Shown here: positions 45,325 through 57,106 of the stretch, piece after piece
How the letters are laid out: each line of letters begins with the position of its first letter
How positions within the stretch are numbered: the stretch's first letter is position 1
Origin: Siderastrea radians
Taxonomy: Eukaryota; Cnidaria; Anthozoa; Scleractinia; Rhizangiidae
Direction of reading: 5' to 3'
Assembly: GCA_964017195.1 (NCBI GenBank)
Contig: OZ024898.1
Location: 12,725,557-12,789,556 of the forward strand
Length of the DNA stretch: 64,000 bases
The notes under the pieces: model-generated
Told to the model about the DNA's origin: nothing
Databases searched by the model: none
What the model saw: only the letters and a program-made list of their open reading frames with translations
Made by a program: the position numbers and the translations under genes

Positions 45325-47419
45325 TCAAATTCACCTTATCACGGATATAGTTTTCACATTTTGTTGAAATACGAATGTGATTCTTCTATTAATAAAAAAA
45401 AGTTGCAATTGAAAACATGCAACCCTTTCACTGATATCGTCAATAGTACGAATTCTCGGCAATTGCAAAACCTACCAGTGCCTGCCCTAATCATGATCAA
45501 GGTAAGGTAAAAACTTTTCACGGCTAATTCAAAGGTAAAAACTAATGAAAAGACAAAGGGTAGATTTATTTCAAGCGTACGCGTATTGCTGTCGCATTTT
45601 GACTGTTGGCATTTTTAATTGTTAATTAAAAACAATAAACAATCCCAGTGGGCAAACGTTACAATTATAAGCGGAGTGCGACTGGAAAGAAGGGTGGCGG
45701 CAGCGTTGGTATCAGCGGTTAGCAAATAGTCTTTGTCCGGCAACCTGCGTTCCCACATTGCTGTGCAAACATCAGCGATGTTTGACATACACCGCAACGA
45801 CCACTTGATCCACAAAGAGAGTGCCAAAGAGATACAGAAGCAAGATAATGAGGCTGCCAGAGAATGCTCTACATTCTACACTACAAAAGTTTGGGGTGTT
45901 CTCGTCACAGACAAATGGGACACTGCAGAACATTACCACAAAACATCTTGCGACTCCAGAAATTGTGCAGTCTACCGTCCAAGCTCCTTTTTTTGGGACA
46001 GACCAAGCTTGAAAGATTCGTTGAACAGAGGCTACTATCTTCAGACAGAGAAGAAGAAGGAGAACGGTTCGTTGAACGGAGGCTACTATCTTCAGACAGA
46101 GAAGAAGAAGAACGGTAGCGGGAAGAAGGGGCGAAACAAAACTTCCGTGTCCGATTCGAAGAAATAATCCGCCTACATTTGCCAGCCTTTATACCCGTAA
46201 TAAATTGATCCTTTGTGATAAACAATGTGCAGTTATTTTGCCAATGCCCTTCGATTTGATACCCTGTTCATTCAATTGAATGACACATGGCCATTTTCGC
46301 GGTTGTTTGCAATTTTCTTTTGCGGAATTTAAGAAACCGGCAATTCATATATTTTTGGAAATCTATATCTATTAACCTATCCAACGATATATGTAGTTTG
46401 CCGTGCTTTCCTTAAAATGGTTCGCATAGCAATTTTTTCTCGGAGGACACCCGCGAAGGTCCGGAGTAACCCTAAAGGATGGCCAGTTTACAAGTGAGCT
46501 TGGTAACTCTTTGCCTTTGGCCATGGCAAATGTCCTCAGGCTGCCTATTGTTATAATCTCACAAATGGAAAATTTTCTCATAATTCCAATTCTCGCGATT
46601 ATTTTTAACTTTTCACCTATTTTGCTCGAGTCAAGAAGACATAAACTCTTCATCCTCTGATGATAAAGTTCCTTGAACAGCGCGACACATACGATTTCTA
46701 TAATTAAGATGCCTATGGTTATTTTAAATTCACTTTCTTCCCAGTGATTGCACGATTATAAAAGCACGCGTAAAACTGTAGTCGGACAGACAGTCTCAGT
46801 GCGCGCCATATATATTTTAGAAAAACTGAGATGTTATCTTATAAAACAAGTCGCAAACGCCTCATCTGTGCAACCATCAAGTTATGTATGCAGTTGAGAC
46901 GTTTGCTAAGCACACAAGAACCTAGAGTCGTTCGAGGCGATGCTATTACGCTCCTTTAATTTCGTGCTCAGCGACCTCCCACGTGCATCCATAAGTTAAT
47001 AGTGTCACGCTGTGCGTTTACGACTTATTTATTGTTTACATTTTTTCGTTTCAAATATCATTCAACCGGACTTTCTTGCCTCAGTTTTTGTTGTGCTGGC
47101 ACACAGGCAAACATGAAGCTATAGTTTTCATTATCAGCCTCATCTAAAGTTGTTAGCAATTCGGCTTTCAAGGTCCTGTCCACATTTCTTCGTTTTTCGT
47201 TTAAAACAAATACTTCTGGGTACGTTTTATGGCTATCTTCCAAATGAAAACGATCAAAAACAATGTTGAAAACGAATACTCGAACTATCGAGAGGCTCAG
47301 TAAAGTAAAAAAACGGAGACTTTTAAAAGAGTGAGCGCTATGAAGTTCAACTTGAAAATAAGTAAAGAGATGTAATGGTTTTTATAGGAAAACGCAGTAC
47401 TGTACATGAATGAAAACGA

Positions 47420-48101
47420 TTTATTTTTTTCTCAGCGCGTGAGCGGGCAAGATGAACCAAATCCTGCAATCTGATTGGTTCCGGGAGCGGGCGGAATTTT
47501 CCGATCTTGACCGCGGTCAACGGAACGGCAATAACAAAAAATTTGTAATGGGTTTTTAAAACCTTTAAAATCTTTAAAACGTTCTCCGAAACTTAGAATT
47601 CTGAAATTTTTTGTACATTGTCGTTAAAAACTTTCTTTCCAAAATTTCTTGTTAAAATACCGAAGGTTGTACAATGTAAATCGCCTCTTCCCTTTCGACA
47701 AACATTTGAGTAAATCGAGCAGGAGTTAGCTACATGTATCGAAATTTGGGAAAATAAAGGGGTTTCTTTTAGTTATATTGCTTCCTGTGATTTCTGAGTT
47801 TTAACAGAGTAAAAAAGCGTATTTTGCTGCTCTGGTGTCACAAACGGCTTCGTTTCATGGTTCATTTTACGCGCGCTTGCAAAACGTTGCTTTCCGAAAA
47901 CAACAAGACACGTTTAACTTTTGAAAAACAACAAGAAAAAAATAAAAATATTATTTGCCGGCCTTGGTCGGTCCGTATTGAGAAAAACTGTGCCCTCGGT
48001 CTTGAGCACGGCCCTCGGCCTGCGGCCTCGGGCCGTACTCAAGACCTCTGGCACAGTTTTTCTCAATACGGACCTCCCGGCCGGCAAATAATATATATAT
48101 A
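47420..48101. mobile_element. Insertion with large GC-rich hairpin
   Basis: Absent from units 1 and 2, where the sequence reads straight through AAACGATATACGA. Its right part (47951-48090) is a hairpin with arms of about 60 bp sharing ATTTGCCGGCC, GTCCGTATTGAGAAAAACTG and inverted counterparts. No coding sequence. Target duplication is unclear because of an AT run. Confidence 0.7.
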
Positions 48102-48688
48102 CGAAACGCTGGTGGAGGCAAACTCATATTAATATAAAGATTTCGGCCTAAAAAAAATTAAAGACATATTTTTTGCGGACAAAAGCCTACGGCTTCTTCA
48201 CTAGTGTGATTGGAGTTATTTTCATTCCTTTCGTTAACATGAATACAATATTGGAGACGTTTTACGGTTTACTCGTTACATTGAAATAAAATAGTAGTGC
48301 ATGTCACGGGGATCATATTTTGTGATTTTCGGCCATGGTATGGCATATTGGCAAAAGTGTGTAGGGGCGATGATGAGACAGTGAATTTACAACCAAGCCG
48401 ATTTTTTTTACAACCTTGATTTCTTGACCTAAAAATGCGTTTCAAGAAGCTGTGATGTGCTATGAATTCTCTTCTCTTCAACATTCATGTAGTTTTGCCA
48501 ACATTAGGGAAGGCTTACCCTGACACTCGTCAAACGAAATTTTCTTTTACAAACTCTGGCAAAAATTCAGCACACAGTGGTTATAGATATTAAATTTCTA
48601 AAGCTGATGTTTCCGCTTTAGTATTACACCCAACCTCGGTGCAAATAGGATTGGTAGTGTTTGTCAGCTAAAGAGGAGTTTTACTTAC

Positions 48689-48760
48689 AGCCCTCGCAGC
48701 TCAGTATTGTTGTCAAAAACACCTTTGGGCAGTTCCTTCAGCTGGTTGTTATTCAATGTC
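48689..48760 (-). CDS. Leucine-rich-repeat exon (72 bp), unit 3
   Basis: Minus-strand exon between acceptor TTGTTAACAG and donor GTAAGT, encoding TLNNNQLKELPKGVFDNNTE then LRGL. It is nearly identical to the unit 2 exon in its core but differs at both edges (TL for FL, RG for QF), the surface-exposed repeat positions. Same phase as its sisters. Confidence 0.8.
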
Positions 48761-49075
48761 CTGTTAACAAATAATAATATTATCTCGTTGGCAAATAGCA
48801 TTTAATCGTTTATTGTCTTTAATGAATAGTTAGCTAAATCATAATATCCTATTGTTCAATTAAATCTTCAGCTGAAGTGTTTTTTTTAATATAAACTAAC
48901 TGCGATTTTGAGATTGCAATACTATAATTGACGGCTATTTGGTGAAACTTATGTTCCGTGTTGGCCAGAGTCGCAAAGCAATGGAACTCAACACGGAAAA
49001 TAAATCTTCTTCCTACTAGCTGTCAATATAATGAAATATTGCAGTCTCGAATCTGCAATCGGACATGCAGAATAC

Positions 49076-49895
49076 CGTATTTTCTCGATTAAACGCCGGG
49101 GACGTTTATTTAAAGCTCGGCCTCGTAGACCCGGTGTTTATTTGAATCCAACGTTCATTCGGGGCCCGGCGTTTATTTAGTGAGTGCATTTTTCGACCTT
49201 TTTCAGCCATTCATTTTTTTTTTATTAACAGCAGTACTGGAGGTTTGTTGAATTAAGAACCAAATTTCAACAAAAACGTTAAAAATATAAAACAATGTCA
49301 CCAACTTTGTCGTATCTCAGTGAATCATTTAGGTAAGTCATTACCAAAAAACGTCACTGACAGGAACGGTGATTAAGGCTCTTCTCAACGATAATTTTTC
49401 TCCGTGAAACACGGAATAAATGTGTCGGCAACTGCTCGACAGCAAAACGTACTTTGTAAGCAATTGAGAACAAGGCGGTGTCGAGGTTCGTGCTCCACGA
49501 TGTATGAGAAAGGCAAAATTATGGAACGATTCGAGAAACTGCTGGAAAAACGTTAGAGAAACCCTCGAGATGATTCTGGCTTGATGACAAGACCTGCATA
49601 AAAGTTACCATAACTAAAAGAAATTGACACGATACCTGATGCATCGTTTGTTTCTCCGTTTTTGTAGTTACAATAATTGTAATTGGTAGTTTAGGTTTGA
49701 TTATCAGTGGATAAAATTCAAATAAAATGGTAGAAAGGGAACTAGTATGCAGTTACGACACATAATCCTGATTTAATATACTCGTCTCGAATAAACGCCG
49801 GGACCCCGAATAAACGCCGGGGGTGTATATTTTAAACTTGGCCTTGTAGACCCGGCGTTTATTCGGGGTCTGGCGTTCAATCGAGAAAATACGAT
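49076..49895. mobile_element. TIR element with CGTATTTTCTCGATTAAACG ends, unit 3
   Basis: Sister of 42130-42952; same ends and subterminal arrays. Confidence 0.8.
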
Positions 49896-51665
49896 ATGAT
49901 ATATCTAAACACTCTGGTGTTGGTGGTATTTTTGAAGAAAAATGTAAGGAATTCACAGCGTTTTATACATGATACCTCTCAGTTTATTCCAAAATGGTTA
50001 AACCCAATGTTAGAGTAGAGCCCCCCGCCCTTCACCTATGTGCGAGGGGATTTTTTTCTCTTCAATCTAGAAAAATTGTTGTATGCAGTGATTTATCCGT
50101 GAACTTCTTGGGCAAACTTAACCTGGATATAACAGATGGACTGGGGCATTTCTTTGCGACAAGCTAGCACTTCTTTTATCTCGTTGGCCAAAACAAGAAT
50201 TTTTGGAAGTAATGATTAAGCACAAGTTTTTTTTCGCTTAAAAATCAGTCAAGTTCAATACACGTGGGAGTCCATTAAATAGTGATCATTTTACCTTTTA
50301 TTTTAATTTTTAACATAACTAGAGTAAAGCGTGCGTTGCTCATGGTTACACACCAAGGCGCAGGAGCACGCTTACGGATCCTCACTACTTAAGTGACACT
50401 ATTTTCCTCGAGTTAAGTTTAAGAGGAAAACCTTCATCCTCTTATGATAAGAGTTGTTAAAAGTACCATTCGTGCGACTACCAGAAGTCAGATGGCTATA
50501 GTTTCTTCAGCTTTTTCCAGTGATTGCGCGAATATAAATGCACGCGTAGCACTAGCGTCAGACAGACAATCTCAGCGCGCGCAGTTGTATCTCAGAAAAA
50601 CTGCGAAGTTAGTACACTGGACAAAACAGTTCAGGATATGGTTAAACGATGTTAGGTTAAATGATTTACCTAAGTTCCATTAAATAAGGCAGCATAATAG
50701 AAAAGAAAATTACACACACGTAAACCTCTTGAAATACACAAGTGTTTACCTCAAGACCACAAAAGAGCGGGAAACCACTGCGCGGCCAAATCGGTTCTCG
50801 CACCAAAAATTCGCTATATTCTAGTGAATGCCTATTAAGTCTTTCAGTTTGCTTCACGGCAGAATTTGTTTGAAACATGTAATGAGCATCATTTTTCGTC
50901 TTTTTAAGAGCGCTGGCAAAGGAAGTCTATGAACAAATTTCTATATGTACATCTGTTTGGTGAGCAAAAAATCTGGCTCTGTCACGAGTCTTCGAGTCCC
51001 TCAAGTAATTTCGCTCCTGAGATGAGTTTTCCCGTGGCTCATTTTCGTTCCCCGTAACAGGTTTCTCAAAGGGCTCATGTGTTACCTCACGTATTACCAG
51101 TTATCAAAAAGTATTTTCCATCTTTTTGCAGTACTTTTAACCTATTATTGATATCTAACCTCTGCAAGTGCACTTATTATAAAATTATGTTTCTTTGTGT
51201 AGAAAAGACTTTTCAAATTCTCCTTTTAAAGCGAGCATTTGTTAAATATTGTAGCTAAGCATTGTGTTGTAAGCAAAATGATCCTATCTATAAAAACAAA
51301 AAAATATAAACGTTGCACAAGCAGGACAAATTGTTGGCGCGAAAACGTACCTGCTGGGCGTACTTTCTTGCCTTTTTCACCGCCTTAATGGGCTATTGAA
51401 GGATTGTAAAAAAATTTCCACGTGTGAAATTTCCTCTTCAAGTTTGCTGCTGTCTTGTACGGAATTTAGGTAAGGCATTTAAAAGTTACAATCATTTAGG
51501 AACAAGTTATAATTTATCGCCTGGAGGGGTGGTGGGGGGGGAGGATTTTGAGGGGATCAATTAATTTAGGAGGGAGCGAAAGGAGGGTTAACTCAGAAAT
51601 CGCTGAGTGAACGGGGGTGTAGAAAAAATAAGATACTGATCTATCTTAACGTTTCTTTTTTACAG

Positions 51666-52264
51666 CCACACAAAGAGGTTGAGACGTTGCCGCCTTAACA
51701 ACTTGTTTGTTGCTTCACGGTCCATGGTGGAGATCTTTTCCGCCTTCTCGTTGTCTTCAATGGCGTGAGATATTTCCTAGGCAGTTTCCTCGTACATCAG
51801 TTTAGTTAAGACCAAGGAAAAGCGCAATCAAAAGCGCAATCAGAAGAAAGCTGCTTGGTCTGAACAGAGGCTAAAAAAAATATTCTGGATAACATACGGG
51901 AATTAGAAGAAAACGTCGAAGACGCAAAAAACTTGCTCAACCCAGAATTCAGTAGTTACCATAGGCAGAAGAAGCATTAAATGCTTAAGCGACAAGCTTC
52001 CAGTCTCATTGAAGGCAATTGCTTAAAAAGACGAAAGCTATCTTCTCATGTTCCATAACCTAGACTTGATGATGAAGACAAAGATTTCATTGCAAAAGCA
52101 ATCGAAGATAAAGCCAACATACTGTGCTTTATACTAGAAAAAGAGTAAAGAAAAGGGAACTTCTTTCCATTGCTAACTACAAACTGGGAAAAAGGTTCAT
52201 TCGATCGGCTACGACCATTTGCAACAGAGCTCAGCCAAAGAATAAGAGAACCATGTTCTGCGGC
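51666..52264 (+). pseudogene. Gene 'U' 5' part, copy 3
   Basis: Close copy of 23139-23739. It is interrupted at the same GCGGCAT by the left end of G copy 2. Confidence 0.5.
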
Positions 52265-53224
52265 ATTTTGTAATAACAACGCATTTTGCAATAACGTGTG
52301 CTTTGTGTAATATAGGGTGAAGCATTTTGTAATAAATCCAGCCTACGCATTTTGTAATAACGTTTGATGTAAATTGTAATGAGTTATTTGAAATGAAGTC
52401 AATGTGGTATTCGACACCGCTGATCTTCATGGTTGTTAGTTGTTCGTATGAAACAAACATTTTAAATTCATTCTATCAATAAAAAATGTTTGTACAGTTA
52501 CGGCCACGTATTCTTTTGCAATTTCCTGATATACAGGCAGCCAAAAGCGTGTCCTTTGGTACTCGACTTCGGTCCTAGGGTTTATCGAAATTTGGCGGCT
52601 TTTAAATAGGGAATGGGCCATGGGCCGTGGACTGCATTTTGGGCCCCAGGGTGCAGTAGCCTGCGGCTGTATTAAAACTACAATCTTCGTCAAAAATTTT
52701 GAGACATCTTTACATTTGGGTAATTGCCTTGGGAAATTCCTGAACCCCCCACCCCCTATCATGTTGAATTTCCCATGCAAAATTAGGTTACCCATAACAC
52801 AAAATTGTTTAGACAACATTGCTTAGGGGGGTCATTTTAAATCTGGTTTAGTACAATAGACCGCTTTTATTGAAGTGTCCCAAAACTTTTTGACGAGGAT
52901 TGTAGGCCAAGAGCCGCCGGCGTAAAACCCCTGGGTCAGTGAGGGGATCTTTCAATATGAAATAATGCATAGGGATATCTGGAGAGTCTATCATCTCTTC
53001 TGCCACTAAAGTACTAAAAGGACATTGCAATACTAAGACTGAACAGGAACTTTAATAGCGGAACTCCTTTGCGGCCGAAGGCCGCAAAAGTGGAGCCCCA
53101 TACCCATACTAAGAGGTATGCTGGTGATTTTTTATGGTCATGGCAAGCGGAATGGCTCGCGGGCGCGTGCGCCGTACATACATACATACATACGTACGTA
53201 CATCGCATTTCATGACATTCTTAC

Positions 53225-53664
53225 ATGAGGCAATTTTCCCTGGAAGAGCAGAGACGAAGGAAAAGAGAAGGAGATAGAGATCAACAACGGGAAAGGATGA
53301 GAAACGCCACTGAAGAACAGCGTCAAGCACCCGGTCAAGCAGAGCGGAAACGAAAACGAGAAAGACGAAGGAACAGTACAGCAGAGAGATAAAGGCAACT
53401 AGAAATAAGACGGAACGGTACTGAAGAACAACGCCAGAGGAAAACTGAGAGACGCCGACAGAGAACTGTAAACATGTCGGGTACAGTTTTCTTGATTTTT
53501 ATCTATTTGTGATTGGAAATAATTTTGTACCACTGAATAATTTACGTCTACGTTTTTGTTTTTTATTCTACAGATCATCAAGGGGAAAGAAGTCGTAATA
53601 GAGAGAGAACGGAGAAGAAATTTACGCCAAGATCAAGTTATGAAGTTACAAGGTGTTCAAAAAG
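53225..53664 (+). pseudogene. STPR-type (23-residue repeat) protein, first exons (broken)
   Basis: The frame from ATG at 53225 reads MRQFSLEEQRRRKREG, RNATEEQRQ, RKRERRRNSTAER, then a TAA, then RRNGTEEQRQRKTERRRQRT. Starts of successive repeats (LEEQR, ATEEQR, STAER) are exactly 23 residues apart, the spacing of STPR DNA-binding repeats; the repeat after the stop is shortened. A GTAAAC donor (about 53468) and a TTCTACAG acceptor lead to a second open exon (53574-53664, IKGKEVVIERERRRN) with a GTAAAA donor. STPR repeats bind DNA and occur in some transposon-encoded proteins, so this is probably the start of the inserted element's gene. No helicase or transposase domain was found downstream. 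Confidence 0.55.
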
Positions 53665-54646
53665 GTAAAATCAATTTCCGTGCTTTAGCAAAGTTTGTTT
53701 AACAAAAAAAATGTACTGTTACAAAAGGGAACTTTTCGTCAAAACTTAAACCGCACCTTTTACGGTATGTCATTTAATACTACTCGTAGAAAGTGAAAAA
53801 AAGAGGAAAAGAAACAAAACAAAACAAAACGAAAAAAGGGAACACAATTTGAGGGGGTAGTGCAAAGGTGATGGTATCATATTACAAGATTTCACAATAT
53901 GGCCGCGCGCGTGACTGAGTGAGAACGAGAACACAATACCTTTTCAGCGTTAGAAATGAAAAGATAGGCTAAAGAAACTCGACTGCCGGTCCCGAATGCC
54001 TGTTAAGTGGAATATGAATGTCTTTATTGAGGAGAAATATGGATTGCTTTGGCCCGATGCTTTAATTGAACCAGCGTGAAGATCTGATTGCTGAGTTTCT
54101 CGGGTGAGTTTCTCGGAATTTTTCAATCATTTCACAGAATATTACGGTATGGGGAATTCGCTTTTATTTAGAAGGATCCCACTATCTCAACTCGCTTATC
54201 TCCAATTCCCCGTTATCTCGAACAAAGAGAAATTTGTCTTGGCTTTGGTCATAAATATAATATTTCCAGTTATTTACTTTTACGACGATAACCCGCTTTT
54301 CTCAACTTTGAAGAATACCAGTGTCTTTTGTTTTCACGGAGCAAAGTGTAGCCAGGCAAAGGAGGAAACAGCTTATGAAAGCATGCAATGAAGTAAAAGG
54401 CGAAAACAAGTACCAACGCGAATCGTCAAGATGTTAACTCATTGACTAACAAAAGAATAACAAAACAGGACATAATTGATATATGCCTCGTTCTTTTAAA
54501 CTCTGAATCCAGTCATTGTTTACAATATCCTCGGCAAAACCCCTACCAAAATCCATGCAAGTAACGAATCGACGAAAAAGCACATCCTCATTTATGTATC
54601 TACTGAAGTAGGTCTTAAATATTTTTTAACCCTTATTCTGATTTCT

Positions 54647-55014
54647 GAATTGTTTGCTTGAATTTCAATAATTTTATTTGGCTTCACTTAAGCTCAAGAC
54701 TTAAGCTTATGTGTGAATTAATTTTGTTTATCACTTATGAATTGTTTTCTTGAATTTCAATAATTTTATTTGGCTTCACTTAAGCTCAAGACTTAAGCTT
54801 ATGTGTGAATTAATTTTGTTTATCACTGATGAATTGTTCGCTTGAATTTCAATAATTTTATTGGGCTTCACTTAAGCTCAAGACTTAAGCTTATGTGTGA
54901 ATTAATTTTGTTTATCACTTATGAATTGTTTGCTTGAATTTCAATAATTTTATTTGGCTTCACTTAAGCTCAAGTTAAGCTTACATGTGTATGTGTGAAT
55001 TTTTTTGTTTATCA
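54647..55014. repeat. Four tandem copies of a 92-bp repeat
   Basis: Units start at 54647, 54739, 54831 and 54923, each GAATTGTTYGCTTGAATTTC onwards, and contain the palindrome-like CTTAAGCTCAAGACTTAAG. The last unit is divergent at its end. Confidence 0.92.
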
Positions 55015-55024
55015 CTCAATATTG

Positions 55025-55469
55025 TGCATGGTTCAATTCTACCTGTTACCATCCTCCCCCTCCCCGGGCCTACCCCCCGGGATTTGCAATTTTTTTCTCA
55101 CTTGGCAGTCTATTCTCCACCCCCGGGCACACAGAAAGAGACGATTCCCCACCTCCGGGACTCCTCATCGACCACAAATACGTTGAACACAGATTTTAAT
55201 TTTGAGAGATTACTCTTCTCTAAACAGTCTGCTACAAATACTAGAGATTTTCACTGGGAATAGGTTCCACGCGGTCCGGGGCCATCATATCAACTGAGAA
55301 GTGACGTACTTTACAAGAACAACAAGAAGTTATTTTCGATTTGCCCCCCTCCCCGACTCCCCGGGACAAGACCACTTCAAACAATTCCCCACCCCCAGGC
55401 TCGAAGGGCTGGACTTGTCCCCGGGGTTGCCTGGTGGGGGGATGGTAACAGGTAAAATTGAACCATGCA
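55025..55469. mobile_element. MITE with GCATGGTTCAATT ends
   Basis: GCATGGTTCAATTCTACCTG at the left and the inverted GCATGGTTCAATTTTACCTG at the right, followed by TTACCATCC on both; C/G-rich interior with CCCCGGG motifs. About 445 bp, non-coding. Confidence 0.8.
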
Positions 55470-56116
55470 TTAGTTCAGAAGGCGACTGCAATTTGCCATT
55501 TTTTTTTCGATCTCAGTTAACCTACATGTATGAAATAAAAGCACTGCATTGTGGAAAGTGCTTCTTACTATTTGTCACTCATAATGGAATGTTCATGTTT
55601 TAGAAAGTTTAAATAATTACTGCATGCATTTTTTGGTTTTCTCAAAAATCATTGTATTCCCAAGGGGGGGGAATCCAGATGTAAGCAAAGGATTTTTTTT
55701 ATGCAATTGACATATTTGTACTGATGTGTTTTTGCTTCCTAAAGGCAATCTGGCTTGTTTAACTGACAATTGTCTGCTGGGATTAGTTAGAACATGTTTG
55801 ATTAATTGCAATTGGCTCTTTACTGAGTTAAGCAAAGGAGACTGGAGATGATTGAACATCCAGTAAACTTAAATGAGGTCCTGCCATTTTGTTGCTCATT
55901 CGATCAATTGATATTCAAGTGCTTTGAGTCGACCAGCACCTCATTGAACATCTCACATGATTGGCCATAAGAACAATAAGATAAGGGCACAAACAATGCC
56001 CCTATCCCTGAAGACAATGAGCAATATTGTTTTAGAATGCCTCTGAAATTAGAGGTTCACAAGAGGTACTGGACTACTCAGTGCTTTACCTTACCTGTAT
56101 TACCCAATGAACCGTG

Positions 56117-56475
56117 TTTTTTTTTTTTCACTGATCCTTTTTTTCTGTTCTAGGCATATATGCCAGCAGTGATCAGTGATGCAGCATTTTCTTACAGTGA
56201 AGTTAAGGTACGTGGAAGATATCAGTTAATATATAATTAGCCCAGCTTACGTATCTAATTGTTCAGTAAATTGAACTGGATTGAATGCAGTGATTGGGTT
56301 AATTTGGGTTCGGTAGTTGAACACAATTGATGACCAAAAATATGCCTATATATACAGCTGTGTTTGATTCCATTCAATTTCTGAACCCAGTCAAACATAA
56401 TTAAACAGTTTTAAAATCATTCAAGTATATAGATTTAGCCAAGCCTTAAAAGTGGAGCTCCAATTTTTATTTGGC
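56117..56475. repeat. 355-bp direct repeat, copy 1
   Basis: Identical by eye to 57187-57541. Contains an exon-like segment (acceptor CTGTTCTAG, open 54 bp, donor GTACGTGG) and ends with GATTTAGCCAAGCC and GGAGCTCC near TTTTTATTTGGCAAT. Confidence 0.9.
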
Positions 56476-57106
56476 AATTACATGTAACCACTTTTTAGAC
56501 AAATGGCTAAAAGAGTTTGGATAGCTGCAAATGAGGGGTTCAGGCGATGATTTATTAATTATTTGTTAGGATTCCACAAAAGCTGGAAAGAAGAACACTT
56601 TCACGGGTGGATGCAAAAATTTCCAACAATGGGTCTTGTACGTCTCATGAATCAGGTGGATCACAAAAGTAAAGCAAAGTATAGCTTCGGCAACAACATT
56701 TCAAAGCAGGAAGTGACAATGCTAGCAAAGTGAATGACGACTCCCTTAATAATTGACATTGAGTATAATTACTATTTTGTTCACCCATTCTTTCTGTTCA
56801 TTAATGTCACATTGGTCAAAAATTGCGTTGTGAATGCTTTAATAATGTATGTTACATACAATATTAGTTATTTGATGTTGTCAAAAGAAAAACAATGAAG
56901 GTAATGTTATTTTAAGGATGAAAGTAATTTGACAGGCGCTCGTTCTCATGAATTTTGCACTCCAAGAACTGAAAATTTTCTTCAATTGATGAACTTAGAG
57001 TTGAGGAGGGGAAAGAAAACAAAGATGCTCCAATGAAAGTCTAATTTATTTGAATTGTAACTACAGTGTACCTTTTATTTGCAGTCCTCTATCAGGCATT
57101 TAAGCC

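Larger units (their letters stand above)
45325..52262. repeat. Tandem segmental duplication, unit 3
   Basis: Parallel to unit 2 from TCAAATTCACC onward. Differences: no mariner at about 45878, an extra copy of a 60-bp AGACAGAGAAGAAGAA-type segment at about 46050-46110, and an insertion of about 680 bp (47420-48101). It contains an LRR exon (48689-48760), the TIR element (about 49076-49895) and the U 5' fragment, and it continues into element G copy 2. Confidence 0.9.

Noticed and set aside
45905..46225. Serine-rich minus-strand protein, also at 39748-40041
   Set aside because: Produced by an internal AGAAGAAGAA-type repeat on the opposite strand; copies differ by whole repeat units.
53058..53100. 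Helitron 5' end
   Set aside because: No TC start, no CTRR 3' end with hairpin, and no Rep/helicase domain was found; inverted ends are present instead.
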